Assembly: GCA_003532515.1 (NCBI GenBank)
Contig: DOEX01000251.1
Span: forward strand, 1-27,410
Length of the DNA: 27,410 bases
Reading direction: 5' to 3'
Source of the DNA: Anaerolineaceae bacterium
Lineage (GTDB): Bacteria; Chloroflexota; Anaerolineae; Anaerolineales; Anaerolineaceae
The stretch's first letter is position 1; each line of letters begins with the position of its first letter. Positions 17,530-25,865 of this stretch are shown here, in pieces. The notes beneath the pieces are model-generated. The model saw nothing but the letters and a program-made list of their open reading frames with translations. It made no database searches and was not told where the DNA came from. Made by a program: the position numbers and the translations under genes.

Positions 17530-19299
17530 ATGGCATACTTGTTTCTATGTTCCCTCGGACCCGTTCAGGAGTTTATTGTCAATGCCCGCAGAAGCCGGGA
17601 TCTTTGGTATGGATCCTGGATGTTAAGCGAGCTCGCTAAGGCAGTAGCGAAGAAAATTGCCACCAGTGGTGGTACGCTGGTTTTCCCAAAGCCTGTAAAT
17701 TCAGGTGATTTGGACGCAAAATCCGACTTTAATTCACCCAACCGTGTCAGCGCGGTTTTCGAATTGTTTGACTACCAGCTTGCTGATTCTTTCAAGCAAG
17801 CAGCAAAAGAGCGGCTGTTCGAGTTGTGGAACGATTCGTTGGTGCATATTCAGGATCAGGCTAAGTTCCAAAATGTGAGCCCGACAGATTTGTTTACTGA
17901 TGCCACTATTCCAAAACAACAAATTGAAGACTTACTTGAGTTTTATTGGGTGGCAGTGCCTTTTGAACAAGGTGCTTACCCCAAGGCTCGCGATCAGGCT
18001 GAAGCATTGCTGGCGGCACGAAAAAATACCAGGGATTTCGAACTTGACGATGGTAGCAATGTCCCCAAATCATCCCTGGATGGCATCCGTGAATCCGTTA
18101 TCCCGGAAGAATTCTATAAAAAGCCCTACGATCCGGCCCAAAAACTATACAAGTTGTACCGTGCAAGAGGGGCTGAACGACTTTCCGGGGTCGATTTGCT
18201 CAAACGGCTTGGCAGGCTTGGTGACGAACCAAAATTTGCCAGCACTTCCGATGTAGCAGCCGCCCCACTGATGAGCACACTTGACGGCGGTAAACAGAAA
18301 AACCTGATCGATGGCTTAAAAAAGTTGCTTACGGATGAGGGCGTTCTTGCTGATGAAATTTCTGAAAACGCCAGTTTGATCTTCGAAAGTCGCTTTAGAG
18401 AGTATCTTGGTGAGAATACAAATCAGAAAGAGATTCTACAACACTACCACGATCGTTTGAAAAAAACGTTCGATGGAGCCAATCCCTATCCATACTATGC
18501 TTTGCTGATCGCTGATGGGGATAATATGGGTGAACTCATCAATCAGTTGCCAGACATCAAATCTCACAGCTTGTTATCGCAAAAACTAAGCCAATTTGCA
18601 GCACACCTGCCCCTCCAAATCGAAAAAGATTATTCAGGCACCTGTATTTATGCTGGCGGAGAAGATATCCTCGCTTATCTGCCCCTGCACAAGGCGTTGG
18701 ATTTTGCGAGCAAGCTCGAAGGAGATTTCAAAGCAGCAATTCTAACAACCCTGTCTGGTGGTCTGGTAATTGCCCATCACCTCACACCACTTAACGAGGT
18801 GATGCAGCTGGCGCGGGAAGCGGAGAAAGAATCCAAAAAGCACCTGCCGCGGGAGTCGGAAAAAGAATCCAAAAAACACCTGCCGCAGGAGGCGGAAAAA
18901 GAATCAAAGAAAACGGTTTCGAAGAACGCGCTCACAGTCGTTTTAAGTAAACGCAGTGGAACTGAAACCGTTATCACCGATAATTGGGAGCAGCTCACAG
19001 ACCGTCTCATGGTCCTCAAAGACTGGATAAAGGCTGGTTTGCTTGGGCAGGGTGTGGGGTATGAACTAAAGGTTCTGGCTGATGATTTTGGAGGTTTTGA
19101 TCTTCATAATAATAAATCACATCGGGATGCACTAGCCAATGAGGCTATCCGCATCATCGAAAGAAAAAGGGAATCCAACTCAACCATACCTTTGACGAGT
19201 GATGTGAAAGACCAGCTCAGGAAATGGATCGAAACCAACAATATTCCGGTTGCTCAGCTTGCTAACGAAATTATTGTTGCCAGTGAATTTACTAATTAA
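17530..19299 (+). CDS. cmr2: Cas10/Cmr2, type III-B large subunit without HD domain, 589 aa
   Basis: This is the large subunit of the Cmr complex; on target-RNA binding its palm domain makes cyclic oligoadenylates. The frame opens at ATG 17518, but GGGAGGTG (17520-17526) favours ATG 17530 (MAYLFLCSLGPVQEFIVNAR). The protein begins directly with the Cmr2 core (ARRSRDLWYGSWMLSEL) and has no N-terminal HD nuclease. Palm motifs are DGDNMG (329-334) and GGED (376-379) in place of the usual GGDD; Glu may still bind metal. The places where I expect zinc-binding Cys carry Ser (KSSLDG, ERLSGV). A 12-residue segment (EAEKESKKHLP type) is repeated nearly three times at about 428-461. It is the first gene of a tight operon with cmr3, cmr1, cmr4, cmr5 and cmr6. 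Confidence 0.93.
   Translation: MAYLFLCSLGPVQEFIVNARRSRDLWYGSWMLSELAKAVAKKIATSGGTLVFPKPVNSGDLDAKSDFNSPNRVSAVFELFDYQLADSFKQAAKERLFELWNDSLVHIQDQAKFQNVSPTDLFTDATIPKQQIEDLLEFYWVAVPFEQGAYPKARDQAEALLAARKNTRDFELDDGSNVPKSSLDGIRESVIPEEFYKKPYDPAQKLYKLYRARGAERLSGVDLLKRLGRLGDEPKFASTSDVAAAPLMSTLDGGKQKNLIDGLKKLLTDEGVLADEISENASLIFESRFREYLGENTNQKEILQHYHDRLKKTFDGANPYPYYALLIADGDNMGELINQLPDIKSHSLLSQKLSQFAAHLPLQIEKDYSGTCIYAGGEDILAYLPLHKALDFASKLEGDFKAAILTTLSGGLVIAHHLTPLNEVMQLAREAEKESKKHLPRESEKESKKHLPQEAEKESKKTVSKNALTVVLSKRSGTETVITDNWEQLTDRLMVLKDWIKAGLLGQGVGYELKVLADDFGGFDLHNNKSHRDALANEAIRIIERKRESNSTIPLTSDVKDQLRKWIETNNIPVAQLANEIIVASEFTN
18813..18914 (+). repeat. Tandem 36-base repeat within cmr2
   Basis: Units begin at 18813, 18849 and 18885 (GCGGGAAGCGGAG, GCGGGAGTCGGAA, GCAGGAGGCGGAA). 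The first two are close to identical and the third is partial. They code for REAEKESKKHLP, RESEKESKKHLP and QEAEKESKK, extending a helix just before SKNALTVVLSKRSG. The expansion is in frame. Confidence 0.85.
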
Positions 19300-19315
19300 T
19301 ACATGGAGGTGAAAA

Positions 19316-20503
19316 TTGTCTGAAACTAAACTTTGGTTGATATCACCAAGAGATCCTTTGATTTTCCGTAATGGAAAACCTTTTACAGCCGCTCCTGGCA
19401 GCAGAGCTGAGACCCTGCCGATGCCCTTCCCCGGCACAATATCCGGGGCGGTAAGGACAAAAGCCTGGACCAACAGCGCTACTGGGGTCTTTGACAAAAG
19501 TCGCATTAATGATCCCTACGTCGTGCGCGGTCCACTGCTCGTCGAGTTGGATTCCGCTAATGACATAATTGCCTGGTTTTTTCCGCCCCCGGCAGATGCA
19601 GTCTTCTTTGAGACGGCTAATAAAAGCAAGAAAGAGGCCGACTTGTTCGATCTAAAACCTATGCCTGCACTATATGATGTATTGCTGGATAGTAAAGATA
19701 TGGTTTTGTGTGGTTTTGAGATTAATAAAAAAGAAAAAACTTTCAAATCTCCCCCATCCTTTTGGAACTGGCAGACGTTATTGCAATGGCTGGATAAACC
19801 TGTTAGTCAGATGAATGTTGATCTTGACTCCGTAGGCATCAGCCATCTCCCTGTTGAATATCGAATCCATGTGGCAATGGTAAATGCGCTTCAATCCGCA
19901 AAGGAAGGCGCTTTGTTTCAAACTTCCGGGGTTGAATTTGACTATCAAACAGGACAGAACTCACCCCTCAAAAAAAACCGTCGATTTGGACTTGTTGCAA
20001 TTTCAGATCTGGATCTTCACGGAGGCGGGCTCGGCTTCGTGGGCGGGGAAAAACGGTTTGTGAATTGGATTCCACTGCAAAGTAAACCGCCATTTGAAAG
20101 TTGTACACAAAATATTCGTGATGAGATTGAAGATAGCGGATTCTGCCGGTTATTACTTATCACCCCCGCATACTTCGGTGGTAAAAACCGACCCCAAAAG
20201 ATCCTCGCCAACTTAGGCGTTGAAGTGATCGCGATAATCAACAACCGTTTTCAAACCGTTTCAGGTTGGGACTACCAGACCAGAAAGCCCAAACCCACAA
20301 AACACCTCGTACCTGCAGGCAGCATCCTCTTTCTGAAGTTGAGTGATGATATTGAAAAAAGAAAGCAGTTTATTGACCTGGTTTGGGGACAAACAATTGG
20401 CGATGACCCTCAATTGTGCTCAGATGGATACGGTTTGTCATTGCTCGGTACCTGGGATGGTGATTTTCGCAGTATGAACATGGAGGACGCTCATGATCAA
20501 TAG
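19316..20503 (+). CDS. cmr3: Cmr3, type III-B RAMP subunit, 395 aa
   Basis: Cmr3 caps the foot of the Cmr complex, where it holds the 5' handle of the crRNA next to Cmr2. The N-terminus has the family pattern SPRDPLIFRNGKPF, and TLPMPFPGTISGAVRTKAW follows. The C-terminus carries the glycine-rich loop CSDGYGLSLLGTW, typical of RAMP folds. The start is TTG 19316, with GGAGGTG at 19305-19311; no better ATG lies nearby. It begins 16 bases after cmr2 and overlaps cmr1 by 11 bases. Length is normal for the family. Confidence 0.92.
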   Translation: MSETKLWLISPRDPLIFRNGKPFTAAPGSRAETLPMPFPGTISGAVRTKAWTNSATGVFDKSRINDPYVVRGPLLVELDSANDIIAWFFPPPADAVFFETANKSKKEADLFDLKPMPALYDVLLDSKDMVLCGFEINKKEKTFKSPPSFWNWQTLLQWLDKPVSQMNVDLDSVGISHLPVEYRIHVAMVNALQSAKEGALFQTSGVEFDYQTGQNSPLKKNRRFGLVAISDLDLHGGGLGFVGGEKRFVNWIPLQSKPPFESCTQNIRDEIEDSGFCRLLLITPAYFGGKNRPQKILANLGVEVIAIINNRFQTVSGWDYQTRKPKPTKHLVPAGSILFLKLSDDIEKRKQFIDLVWGQTIGDDPQLCSDGYGLSLLGTWDGDFRSMNMEDAHDQ

Positions 20504-21779
20504 AAAAAAAGCATTGGATATCACTTTTCCTGAGACACTGGCTGTTAAAAAGCCGGATTGGGCCAAAACAACCAGAACCTATAGAGTCATTACCCCGTTG
20601 TGGGGTGGCGGCGTCGAAGCCAACATAAACGACCCGATCACGTTAATCAGAGGGAGTTCGATAAGAGGGCATTTGCGTTTCTGGTGGCGGGCTATGCGTG
20701 GCAATAGCAACGGTAGAACTGTTGCGGAAATGCGAGAAAAAGAAAATTCGATTTGGGGTTCGACTAAAAAACCGTCGCAGGTTAAAATCGCTGTGAATGT
20801 AACAAACAAGGGGACAACCTTTCAACCGATTAATGCACATGGTGAACCAATTCACAATGTTGGAGCCATGAATTCAATGGATTCTTATGTTACCTTTCCG
20901 CTTAGAACACATCCAGCGATCTTTCTAGAAAATGTCCAATTCGAGATGGAGTTAGAGTATCCTGACTCTTTAACAGAAGAAGTTGAAGCAGCCCTGTGGG
21001 CATGGCAGGCTTTCGGAGGTGTCGGGGCCCGTACCCGCAGAGGAATGGGGGCAATTGAGTGTATTCAAGTCGATGGAAGCCCACAGCAGCCTAAGTCAGG
21101 TGTTGAATTTCAACGATCCATAAGCGAAAACCTTCAAAAATGGATCGAAGATAGTGACTACCCTGCTGGTGTTCCTCACCTTAGCAAGCAGCTCCACCAT
21201 AAGCTCACCAGTAGACAAAACGATATAACAGGACTGCAGGCGTTGAGGAATATCGTTGGTCAATACAAAAACTTCCGTCAATCAAGACCTGATTCTAGAC
21301 GAGATCCTCGGCATCCTGGCCCGAGCCACTGGCCAGAACCTGATTTGATCAAAGCTTGCTTCCCAAGCAGAATTTTCCGTCATCCCATTCTTCATCGTGT
21401 TCATGGGAAGGCACCCCGTGCTGTTTTTGGACTGCCCCTGATCATTCATTTCAAAGAATACAATGATGGAAGGGGAGAGGACCCAGAAGAAACAACCATT
21501 CAGGGGGTAGGCGAGATTGACCGATTGGCGAGCCCTCTCATCATCCGTCCGGTGCACCTCGCCCAAGGTTATGCTGGTATGGCTGTCTTGCTGGAATGGG
21601 ACACCATGAATGATATGGATGAGCCCTACTCCCCTCCAGGTGGATTGGCGGTAGTGGACAAAAATGATAATGTTCTCTACAACCCTTCCACCATGTTAAC
21701 TCCTGCAGACGCAGGGTATATTGTTCCATTGGCTGGTAATACGAATCCGTTAATAAAGTTTATAAATTCAATCATATAG
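20493..21779 (+). CDS. cmr1: Cmr1, type III-B RAMP subunit, 428 aa
   Basis: Cmr1 sits at the head of the complex and helps to bind the 3' part of the crRNA and the target. The N-terminal signature is clear: YRVITPLWGGGVEANI, then RGSSIRGHLRFWWRAMRG, then WGST. The glycine-rich segment AFGGVGARTRRGMGAIE near residue 171 is the second RAMP hallmark. ATG 20493 has GGAGG at 20482-20486 and lies inside the end of cmr3 (11-base overlap). cmr4 follows after ten bases. Confidence 0.92.
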   Translation: MINRKKALDITFPETLAVKKPDWAKTTRTYRVITPLWGGGVEANINDPITLIRGSSIRGHLRFWWRAMRGNSNGRTVAEMREKENSIWGSTKKPSQVKIAVNVTNKGTTFQPINAHGEPIHNVGAMNSMDSYVTFPLRTHPAIFLENVQFEMELEYPDSLTEEVEAALWAWQAFGGVGARTRRGMGAIECIQVDGSPQQPKSGVEFQRSISENLQKWIEDSDYPAGVPHLSKQLHHKLTSRQNDITGLQALRNIVGQYKNFRQSRPDSRRDPRHPGPSHWPEPDLIKACFPSRIFRHPILHRVHGKAPRAVFGLPLIIHFKEYNDGRGEDPEETTIQGVGEIDRLASPLIIRPVHLAQGYAGMAVLLEWDTMNDMDEPYSPPGGLAVVDKNDNVLYNPSTMLTPADAGYIVPLAGNTNPLIKFINSII

Positions 21780-21789
21780 AGGAGGACAA

Positions 21790-22686
21790 ATGCAAACTAA
21801 ATTACTCTTTATCCAGGCACTTTCTTCACTTCAACCCGGCACCGGTCAAGGCGTCGGTGTCATTGATCAACCAGTCTCGCGCGAAAAAGCCACCGGGCTT
21901 CCCTATCTTCCCGGTTCGACTATCAAAGGGGTCTTACGGGATTGCTGGGAACTTGAAAACAACCCTGACCTCGAGAAAGTCTTTGGTCAAACCACTGAAG
22001 CCAGCGAACCTTATGCCGGCTCAGTTTCCTTGATGGATGGCAGGTTGCTTCTGCTGCCAGTCAGATCGCTGGCTGGCGTGTTTGCCTGGGTGACCTCGCC
22101 CTTTATCCTGAACCGACTTGTGCGCGATTGTAAAATGGGAAAAATTCCAGGAACTTTGCCCGCGGCAGTGACAGGGCTTGCCAATGACAGGGTACTGCTG
22201 ACCCAAACTCCAGTCTCTTCTGTCCTAAAAATTGCGCCCAATAACAACAGAGTCGTTTTGGAGGATTTGTCGATCGATATTGCCCCAACAAACCCGCTTA
22301 CCGATATATGGGCAGCTTGGTTAGCAGCAGCCATACAGCCAAATGATCCTGAATGGCAATCTGATTTCAAGAAACGTTTTTGCATCGTATCCGATGACGT
22401 TTTATCCTACTTTTCTGAAACCGGTACAGAGGTCACACCACGAATCCGCATCGATGATGACACGAAAACCGCCTCTGGGCAAGCCCTTTGGTACGAGGAA
22501 TCTCTCCCCGCAGAAACCATCCTGATTTCTCTGGTAGTAGCCCAAAAGGTCATGGCAACCCCAACAGTAGTCTTTGATGGTCTTGAGAAGATAGTTGAAA
22601 CACCGGTTCAGTTTGGTGGGGGAGCAACGGTAGGAAAGGGTTTGTGCAAGCTATCTCTTTATCCTGGAAATGTGGTGCAGCCATGA
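21790..22686 (+). CDS. cmr4: Cmr4, backbone RAMP subunit and target RNase, 298 aa
   Basis: Cmr4 forms the repeated backbone of the Cmr filament and cuts target RNA at six-base intervals. The catalytic-loop aspartate is Asp26 (GVGVIDQPVSREKATGLPYL), the same position as the active residue known from Pyrococcus Cmr4, so slicing should be retained. PGSTIKGVLRD and the C-terminal VQFGGGATVGKGLCKL are family marks. AGGAGG sits just before ATG 21790. The stop overlaps the cmr5 start (ATGA). Confidence 0.94.
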   Translation: MQTKLLFIQALSSLQPGTGQGVGVIDQPVSREKATGLPYLPGSTIKGVLRDCWELENNPDLEKVFGQTTEASEPYAGSVSLMDGRLLLLPVRSLAGVFAWVTSPFILNRLVRDCKMGKIPGTLPAAVTGLANDRVLLTQTPVSSVLKIAPNNNRVVLEDLSIDIAPTNPLTDIWAAWLAAAIQPNDPEWQSDFKKRFCIVSDDVLSYFSETGTEVTPRIRIDDDTKTASGQALWYEESLPAETILISLVVAQKVMATPTVVFDGLEKIVETPVQFGGGATVGKGLCKLSLYPGNVVQP

Positions 22687-23066
22687 ATAATCTAAATCAA
22701 ACCCTCGCCCGAAGCGTATACGATAAAATCGAAGCGATCAATGCGGCTGGCAGAGATGATAAATACAAGAAGAAGTATGGCAAAATGGCTCTGCGCTTGC
22801 CTGCCCTGGTTCAAAGTGCCGGACTGCTTCAAGCTCTTGCGTTTGTAGAGAACAACAATGAGATTCCTCCCAAAGATTTGGTCGGCGATCTCGCTTCGGT
22901 TCTGGTTTTTCCAACCAAAAAAGATCTCCTGGATGCGTGTATCGATTCGCCTTTTGGTGAGTACCGCTACCTGACACGCAGGTCTGTCATCGCCTTAACC
23001 TGGTTCAAGCGTTTCGCCCAGTCCACCTGGCCCGAGATTCTTGCAGCAGAAGATGATGGGGAATAA
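22683..23066 (+). CDS. cmr5: Cmr5, small helical subunit, 127 aa
   Basis: Cmr5 lines the inner filament of the Cmr complex. The protein is all-helical, with the family segment KYGKMALRLPALVQSAGLLQ followed by ALAFVENN. The frame is open from 22644, but that would lie inside cmr4. ATG 22683 overlaps the cmr4 stop by four bases and gives the usual Cmr5 N-terminus (MNNLNQTLARSVYDKIEAIN). Confidence 0.92.
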   Translation: MNNLNQTLARSVYDKIEAINAAGRDDKYKKKYGKMALRLPALVQSAGLLQALAFVENNNEIPPKDLVGDLASVLVFPTKKDLLDACIDSPFGEYRYLTRRSVIALTWFKRFAQSTWPEILAAEDDGE

Positions 23067-23076
23067 GGAGGTCATC

Positions 23077-24141
23077 ATGCCTACTCGATCTCTTCGTATT
23101 ATCTCAGACCCAAACGCGGGGTTACCAAAGCAAGACACAAACCTCGGTCTTTGGTTCCAAAAGTATTTTAACAGCCAGGTAAACGAACCTGGTCAGGTGC
23201 TTATCGACTCAATCACAAAACTGCCAAAGCAGGTCGACCAGGTTTATGGTCATTATTTCAACAGATGGGTCAAAAATCTCAAGGAAATCGATGCCCTTAC
23301 CGAAACAGCGAAAACGCCTGGCAGGATGGTTGTAAATCTTGGCGCGGATAGTGTCACTGAGGTGAGCATTGCCATGCATCACACCTACGGCGTGCCCTAT
23401 ATCCCGGGCACGGCTCTCAAGGGGCTCGCCGCGCATTACACCAATTCCAATATGGGTGCCGCCTGGGTAAAAGGCACCCCAGCCTACAAAGCCATTTTTG
23501 GCACTGGTAAAACTGCCGGCTACGTCACCTTTCATGATGCTTTGTTTGTGCCTGAAGAGGGCAACTCCCAACCGCTTAAAAAAGACACGGTTACCGGTCA
23601 CCATCAAGATTACAACAAAGGGGATAACGTCCCACCTGCAGATTGGGACAGCCCGACCATTATTCCCTTCATTTCTGTTCACGGAAAATTCCTGATAGCC
23701 ATCTCTGGTGATGAAAAAGCCAAACCAGTCGCGATGGAAATCCTCCGCCTTGCTTTGCTGAATGAAGGCATTGGCGCCAAAACCAGCAGCGGCTACGGGC
23801 GAATGGTTTTTGAAGGCCAAGCAGGCGATAGGACGCAAGACCAATCTGTATTGACCTCGACCACACCAGTAAACCATGGTGAAACTTATGAAGTCATGAA
23901 AAAGCGATTGTTAAAAGAAGCTCCTACTTCAGGTTGGAAGCGAGGTTATGTGCAGACGGTAATGAACGAAGGTGAATTCGGGTTTATTGTCAGTGCCAAA
24001 GGAGGTGGCCGTGTTCATATTCATAAAGACACCCATCCAGATGGACAAGTTAAGCTGGATGAGGTCTTGGAGTACATTGAGGAACGCTCCAGTAAAGGGC
24101 TCCGTGCAAAGTCAGTGAAGGTCCTGTTGAGAAAAGAATAG
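23077..24141 (+). CDS. cmr6: Cmr6 with C-terminal cold-shock-like RNA-binding domain, 354 aa
   Basis: Residues 1-~260 are a normal Cmr6 RAMP subunit, which caps the head of the complex: HHTYGVPYIPGTALKGLAAH, AIFGTGKTAGYVTFHDA, and the glycine loop GIGAKTSSGYGRM. The protein then continues past the usual end. Residues 286-352 look like a cold-shock/OB domain: RGYVQTVMNEGEFGFI contains an RNP1-like EFGFI (300-304), RVHIHK (312-317) is RNP2-like, and KGLRAKSVKVL closes the fold. The frame opens at 23041, but AAGGAGG (23065-23071) directs ATG 23077 (MPTRSLRIISD). The extra domain could hold target or crRNA 3' ends; this is inference. No frame change separates the two parts, so it is a true fusion in this sequence. 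Confidence 0.9.
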   Translation: MPTRSLRIISDPNAGLPKQDTNLGLWFQKYFNSQVNEPGQVLIDSITKLPKQVDQVYGHYFNRWVKNLKEIDALTETAKTPGRMVVNLGADSVTEVSIAMHHTYGVPYIPGTALKGLAAHYTNSNMGAAWVKGTPAYKAIFGTGKTAGYVTFHDALFVPEEGNSQPLKKDTVTGHHQDYNKGDNVPPADWDSPTIIPFISVHGKFLIAISGDEKAKPVAMEILRLALLNEGIGAKTSSGYGRMVFEGQAGDRTQDQSVLTSTTPVNHGETYEVMKKRLLKEAPTSGWKRGYVQTVMNEGEFGFIVSAKGGGRVHIHKDTHPDGQVKLDEVLEYIEERSSKGLRAKSVKVLLRKE

Positions 24142-24162
24142 CCAAGAGTAAAGGAGAAATTG

Positions 24163-24948
24163 GTGAAAAATATTAGAAATGCGATAATTAGTGCTCTCTC
24201 TGGTATTGGGCTTGGTTGGGTCATCAACAATCTCAGCGACAGCTACGTTTTCCCTCCTTGGCTGGCTTGGTCTTTGGCAATCGTATTCCTAGCCGGGGGA
24301 ATCATCCCTATTGTTCGACTACGCGAACGCATTCAAGCCAAACCCACACCCTATCAAGTGCCAAAAGGACAGGATGCCGCTTCAGTCCACAAATCAAAAA
24401 AAGGACTGATCGTAACCGTCTCATTACCTTACCCTCCAATTGATTGGAATGCTGATATTCCCATTAACTCCAATCTCTACACTCTGCTGACCGCGATCAA
24501 AGCCCATGGAAGTTCACTCGAATATATTTGGTTGCTTGGTACCGCCGATCCAAAGGAAGGGAAGGGCTCGGGGTCAATTTTCAAAGATGTGAAAGATTAT
24601 ATTAATAGGAATAGAGAATCACTGGGACTTACGAAAGAACCAAAAATCGAATTTCTAAAAACTATTCCAATGGATTTTGACAATCAGGTCACCGAGTGCG
24701 TGCGGAAAACCGTAGATGAGGTTTTTGATCATGCTGCTGATTTTGGTCTGAAACAGAGCGACATCATTGCCGATTGCACTGGCGGTACCAAAAGCATGAC
24801 TCTGGGTGTTATTCTTGCCTGTCTTGAAGAAGATCGTGATATCCAGTTGGTTGGTTCAAAATATAAATCGGATGGCAGACCAGACGGTTCATCTGCCTTT
24901 CCAATGATTTTTGAATATACAACCAGCCGGGCGGAGTATAACAAATAA
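24163..24948 (+). CDS. Membrane-anchored CARF protein, candidate cyclic-oligoadenylate effector, 261 aa
   Basis: Two hydrophobic segments open the protein (about 8-25, IISALSGIGLGWVINNL, and 32-51, WLAWSLAIVFLAGGIIPIV), then a basic turn (RLRERIQAK). The rest is a CARF domain: GLIVTVSLPYPPIDW at its start and the ligand-loop motif DCTGGTKSM (204-212). No nuclease or HEPN motif follows, so the membrane part is the likely effector. CARF proteins with membrane helices, such as Cam1, are known type III effectors that change membrane potential when bound by cyclic tetra-adenylate. The start is either TTG 24160 or GTG 24163; AAGGAG at 24151-24156 fits GTG 24163 better. It is 21 bases after cmr6 and one base before the Card1-like gene. 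Confidence 0.78.
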   Translation: MKNIRNAIISALSGIGLGWVINNLSDSYVFPPWLAWSLAIVFLAGGIIPIVRLRERIQAKPTPYQVPKGQDAASVHKSKKGLIVTVSLPYPPIDWNADIPINSNLYTLLTAIKAHGSSLEYIWLLGTADPKEGKGSGSIFKDVKDYINRNRESLGLTKEPKIEFLKTIPMDFDNQVTECVRKTVDEVFDHAADFGLKQSDIIADCTGGTKSMTLGVILACLEEDRDIQLVGSKYKSDGRPDGSSAFPMIFEYTTSRAEYNK

Positions 24949-24949
24949 T

Positions 24950-25855
24950 ATGTACTGTCTTACGCTGGTGGGCGAGCAGCCCATGCCCATTTTGATGCCC
25001 CTCTGGCAGCTGCCCGGGATTACCGATTTGCAGTTTGTTGCCACAACCCAGACTGAGGATATCGCTCTACGCCTTGAGGGCATTGTCAAATCCGATAATG
25101 CCCTCAAGGGGATCCGTGTCCAGGATCGTCTGATAGTATCTGCTTACAACCTGGCTGATACTCAGAATAAAGTCAGCCAGGCAATCTACAATAATCAAAA
25201 CCAACGCGTGCTTGTCAACCTGACCAGCGGCACCAAGATCATGAGCCTGAGTTGCCTTCAGGCAGCCCAAACGTTGGATGCTCAGTTGGTTTACGTTTCC
25301 ACCCAAACCCGCGAGCTGCTTTTTTTCCACCCCGTTTCAAAAAAGGAATGGACTGAGAAAATCGACATCGCTATCGACTGCTTCCAATACTTCAACGCTC
25401 ACGGTTTTGATGCCAGTCTCAACCCGAACTTCAAGAGCACGCAACCTCCCATGATGCCGCCCAAAGAAGGCGACGAGCTTGAAAATACCATTTTCCAACT
25501 TTGTCAGGAATCCGACCTTTTCGACGATGTTCAGAAAAACTTATATGTCCGCAAAAGGCTGCCAGATCAAGCGGGTGCAATTAACGAGCTTGATGTCGTC
25601 GTCACTCATAACGGCAGCCTGGCTATCTGCTCGTGCAAATCCGGTAAGCTATCCAATGATCCCCTTTATGAGCTCTCCTCGCTTGCCAGCCGCGAATTAG
25701 CCGGCATTTACTGTAAAAAATTTCTGATTACTTCCCACACAGCAGATGCAGTCCCGTCTGGCATCAAAGACCGGGCAATGGGCTTCGATATCCAGGTTAT
25801 CAGCCAGGAAAAACTTCAAAATAGTGCGCAAATAATTCATGATTCTATTAAATAA
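24950..25855 (+). CDS. card1: Card1/Can2-type CARF nuclease (DUF1887 family), 301 aa
   Basis: The N-terminal CARF domain carries NLTSGTKIMSL (from residue 90). The C-terminal part is a PD-(D/E)XK-like nuclease: GDELENTIFQL (Glu178 as first acidic residue), NELDVVVT (Asp215), then AICSCKSGK, with Lys230. Where many PD-(D/E)XK enzymes have ExK, this protein has Ser228-Cys-Lys. Card1 and Can2 cut single-stranded DNA, supercoiled DNA or RNA after binding cyclic tetra-adenylate. The frame opens at 24911, but ATG 24950 starts two bases after the previous stop, and the protein then begins like its family (MYCLTLVGEQPMPILMPLWQ). No strong SD is seen, so translation is probably coupled to the preceding gene. 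Confidence 0.85.
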   Translation: MYCLTLVGEQPMPILMPLWQLPGITDLQFVATTQTEDIALRLEGIVKSDNALKGIRVQDRLIVSAYNLADTQNKVSQAIYNNQNQRVLVNLTSGTKIMSLSCLQAAQTLDAQLVYVSTQTRELLFFHPVSKKEWTEKIDIAIDCFQYFNAHGFDASLNPNFKSTQPPMMPPKEGDELENTIFQLCQESDLFDDVQKNLYVRKRLPDQAGAINELDVVVTHNGSLAICSCKSGKLSNDPLYELSSLASRELAGIYCKKFLITSHTADAVPSGIKDRAMGFDIQVISQEKLQNSAQIIHDSIK

Positions 25856-25865
25856 GGCAAACACT

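Noticed and set aside
23209..23877. 222-residue open frame on the minus strand
   Set aside because: It is antisense to cmr6, whose family motifs are clear; the antisense product has no recognisable features or ribosome binding site.
13999..24141. Type III-E (gRAMP/Craspase) system because of TPR-CHAT
   Set aside because: The cmr genes are separate and complete with a cas10; there is no fused RAMP protein, so the system is type III-B.
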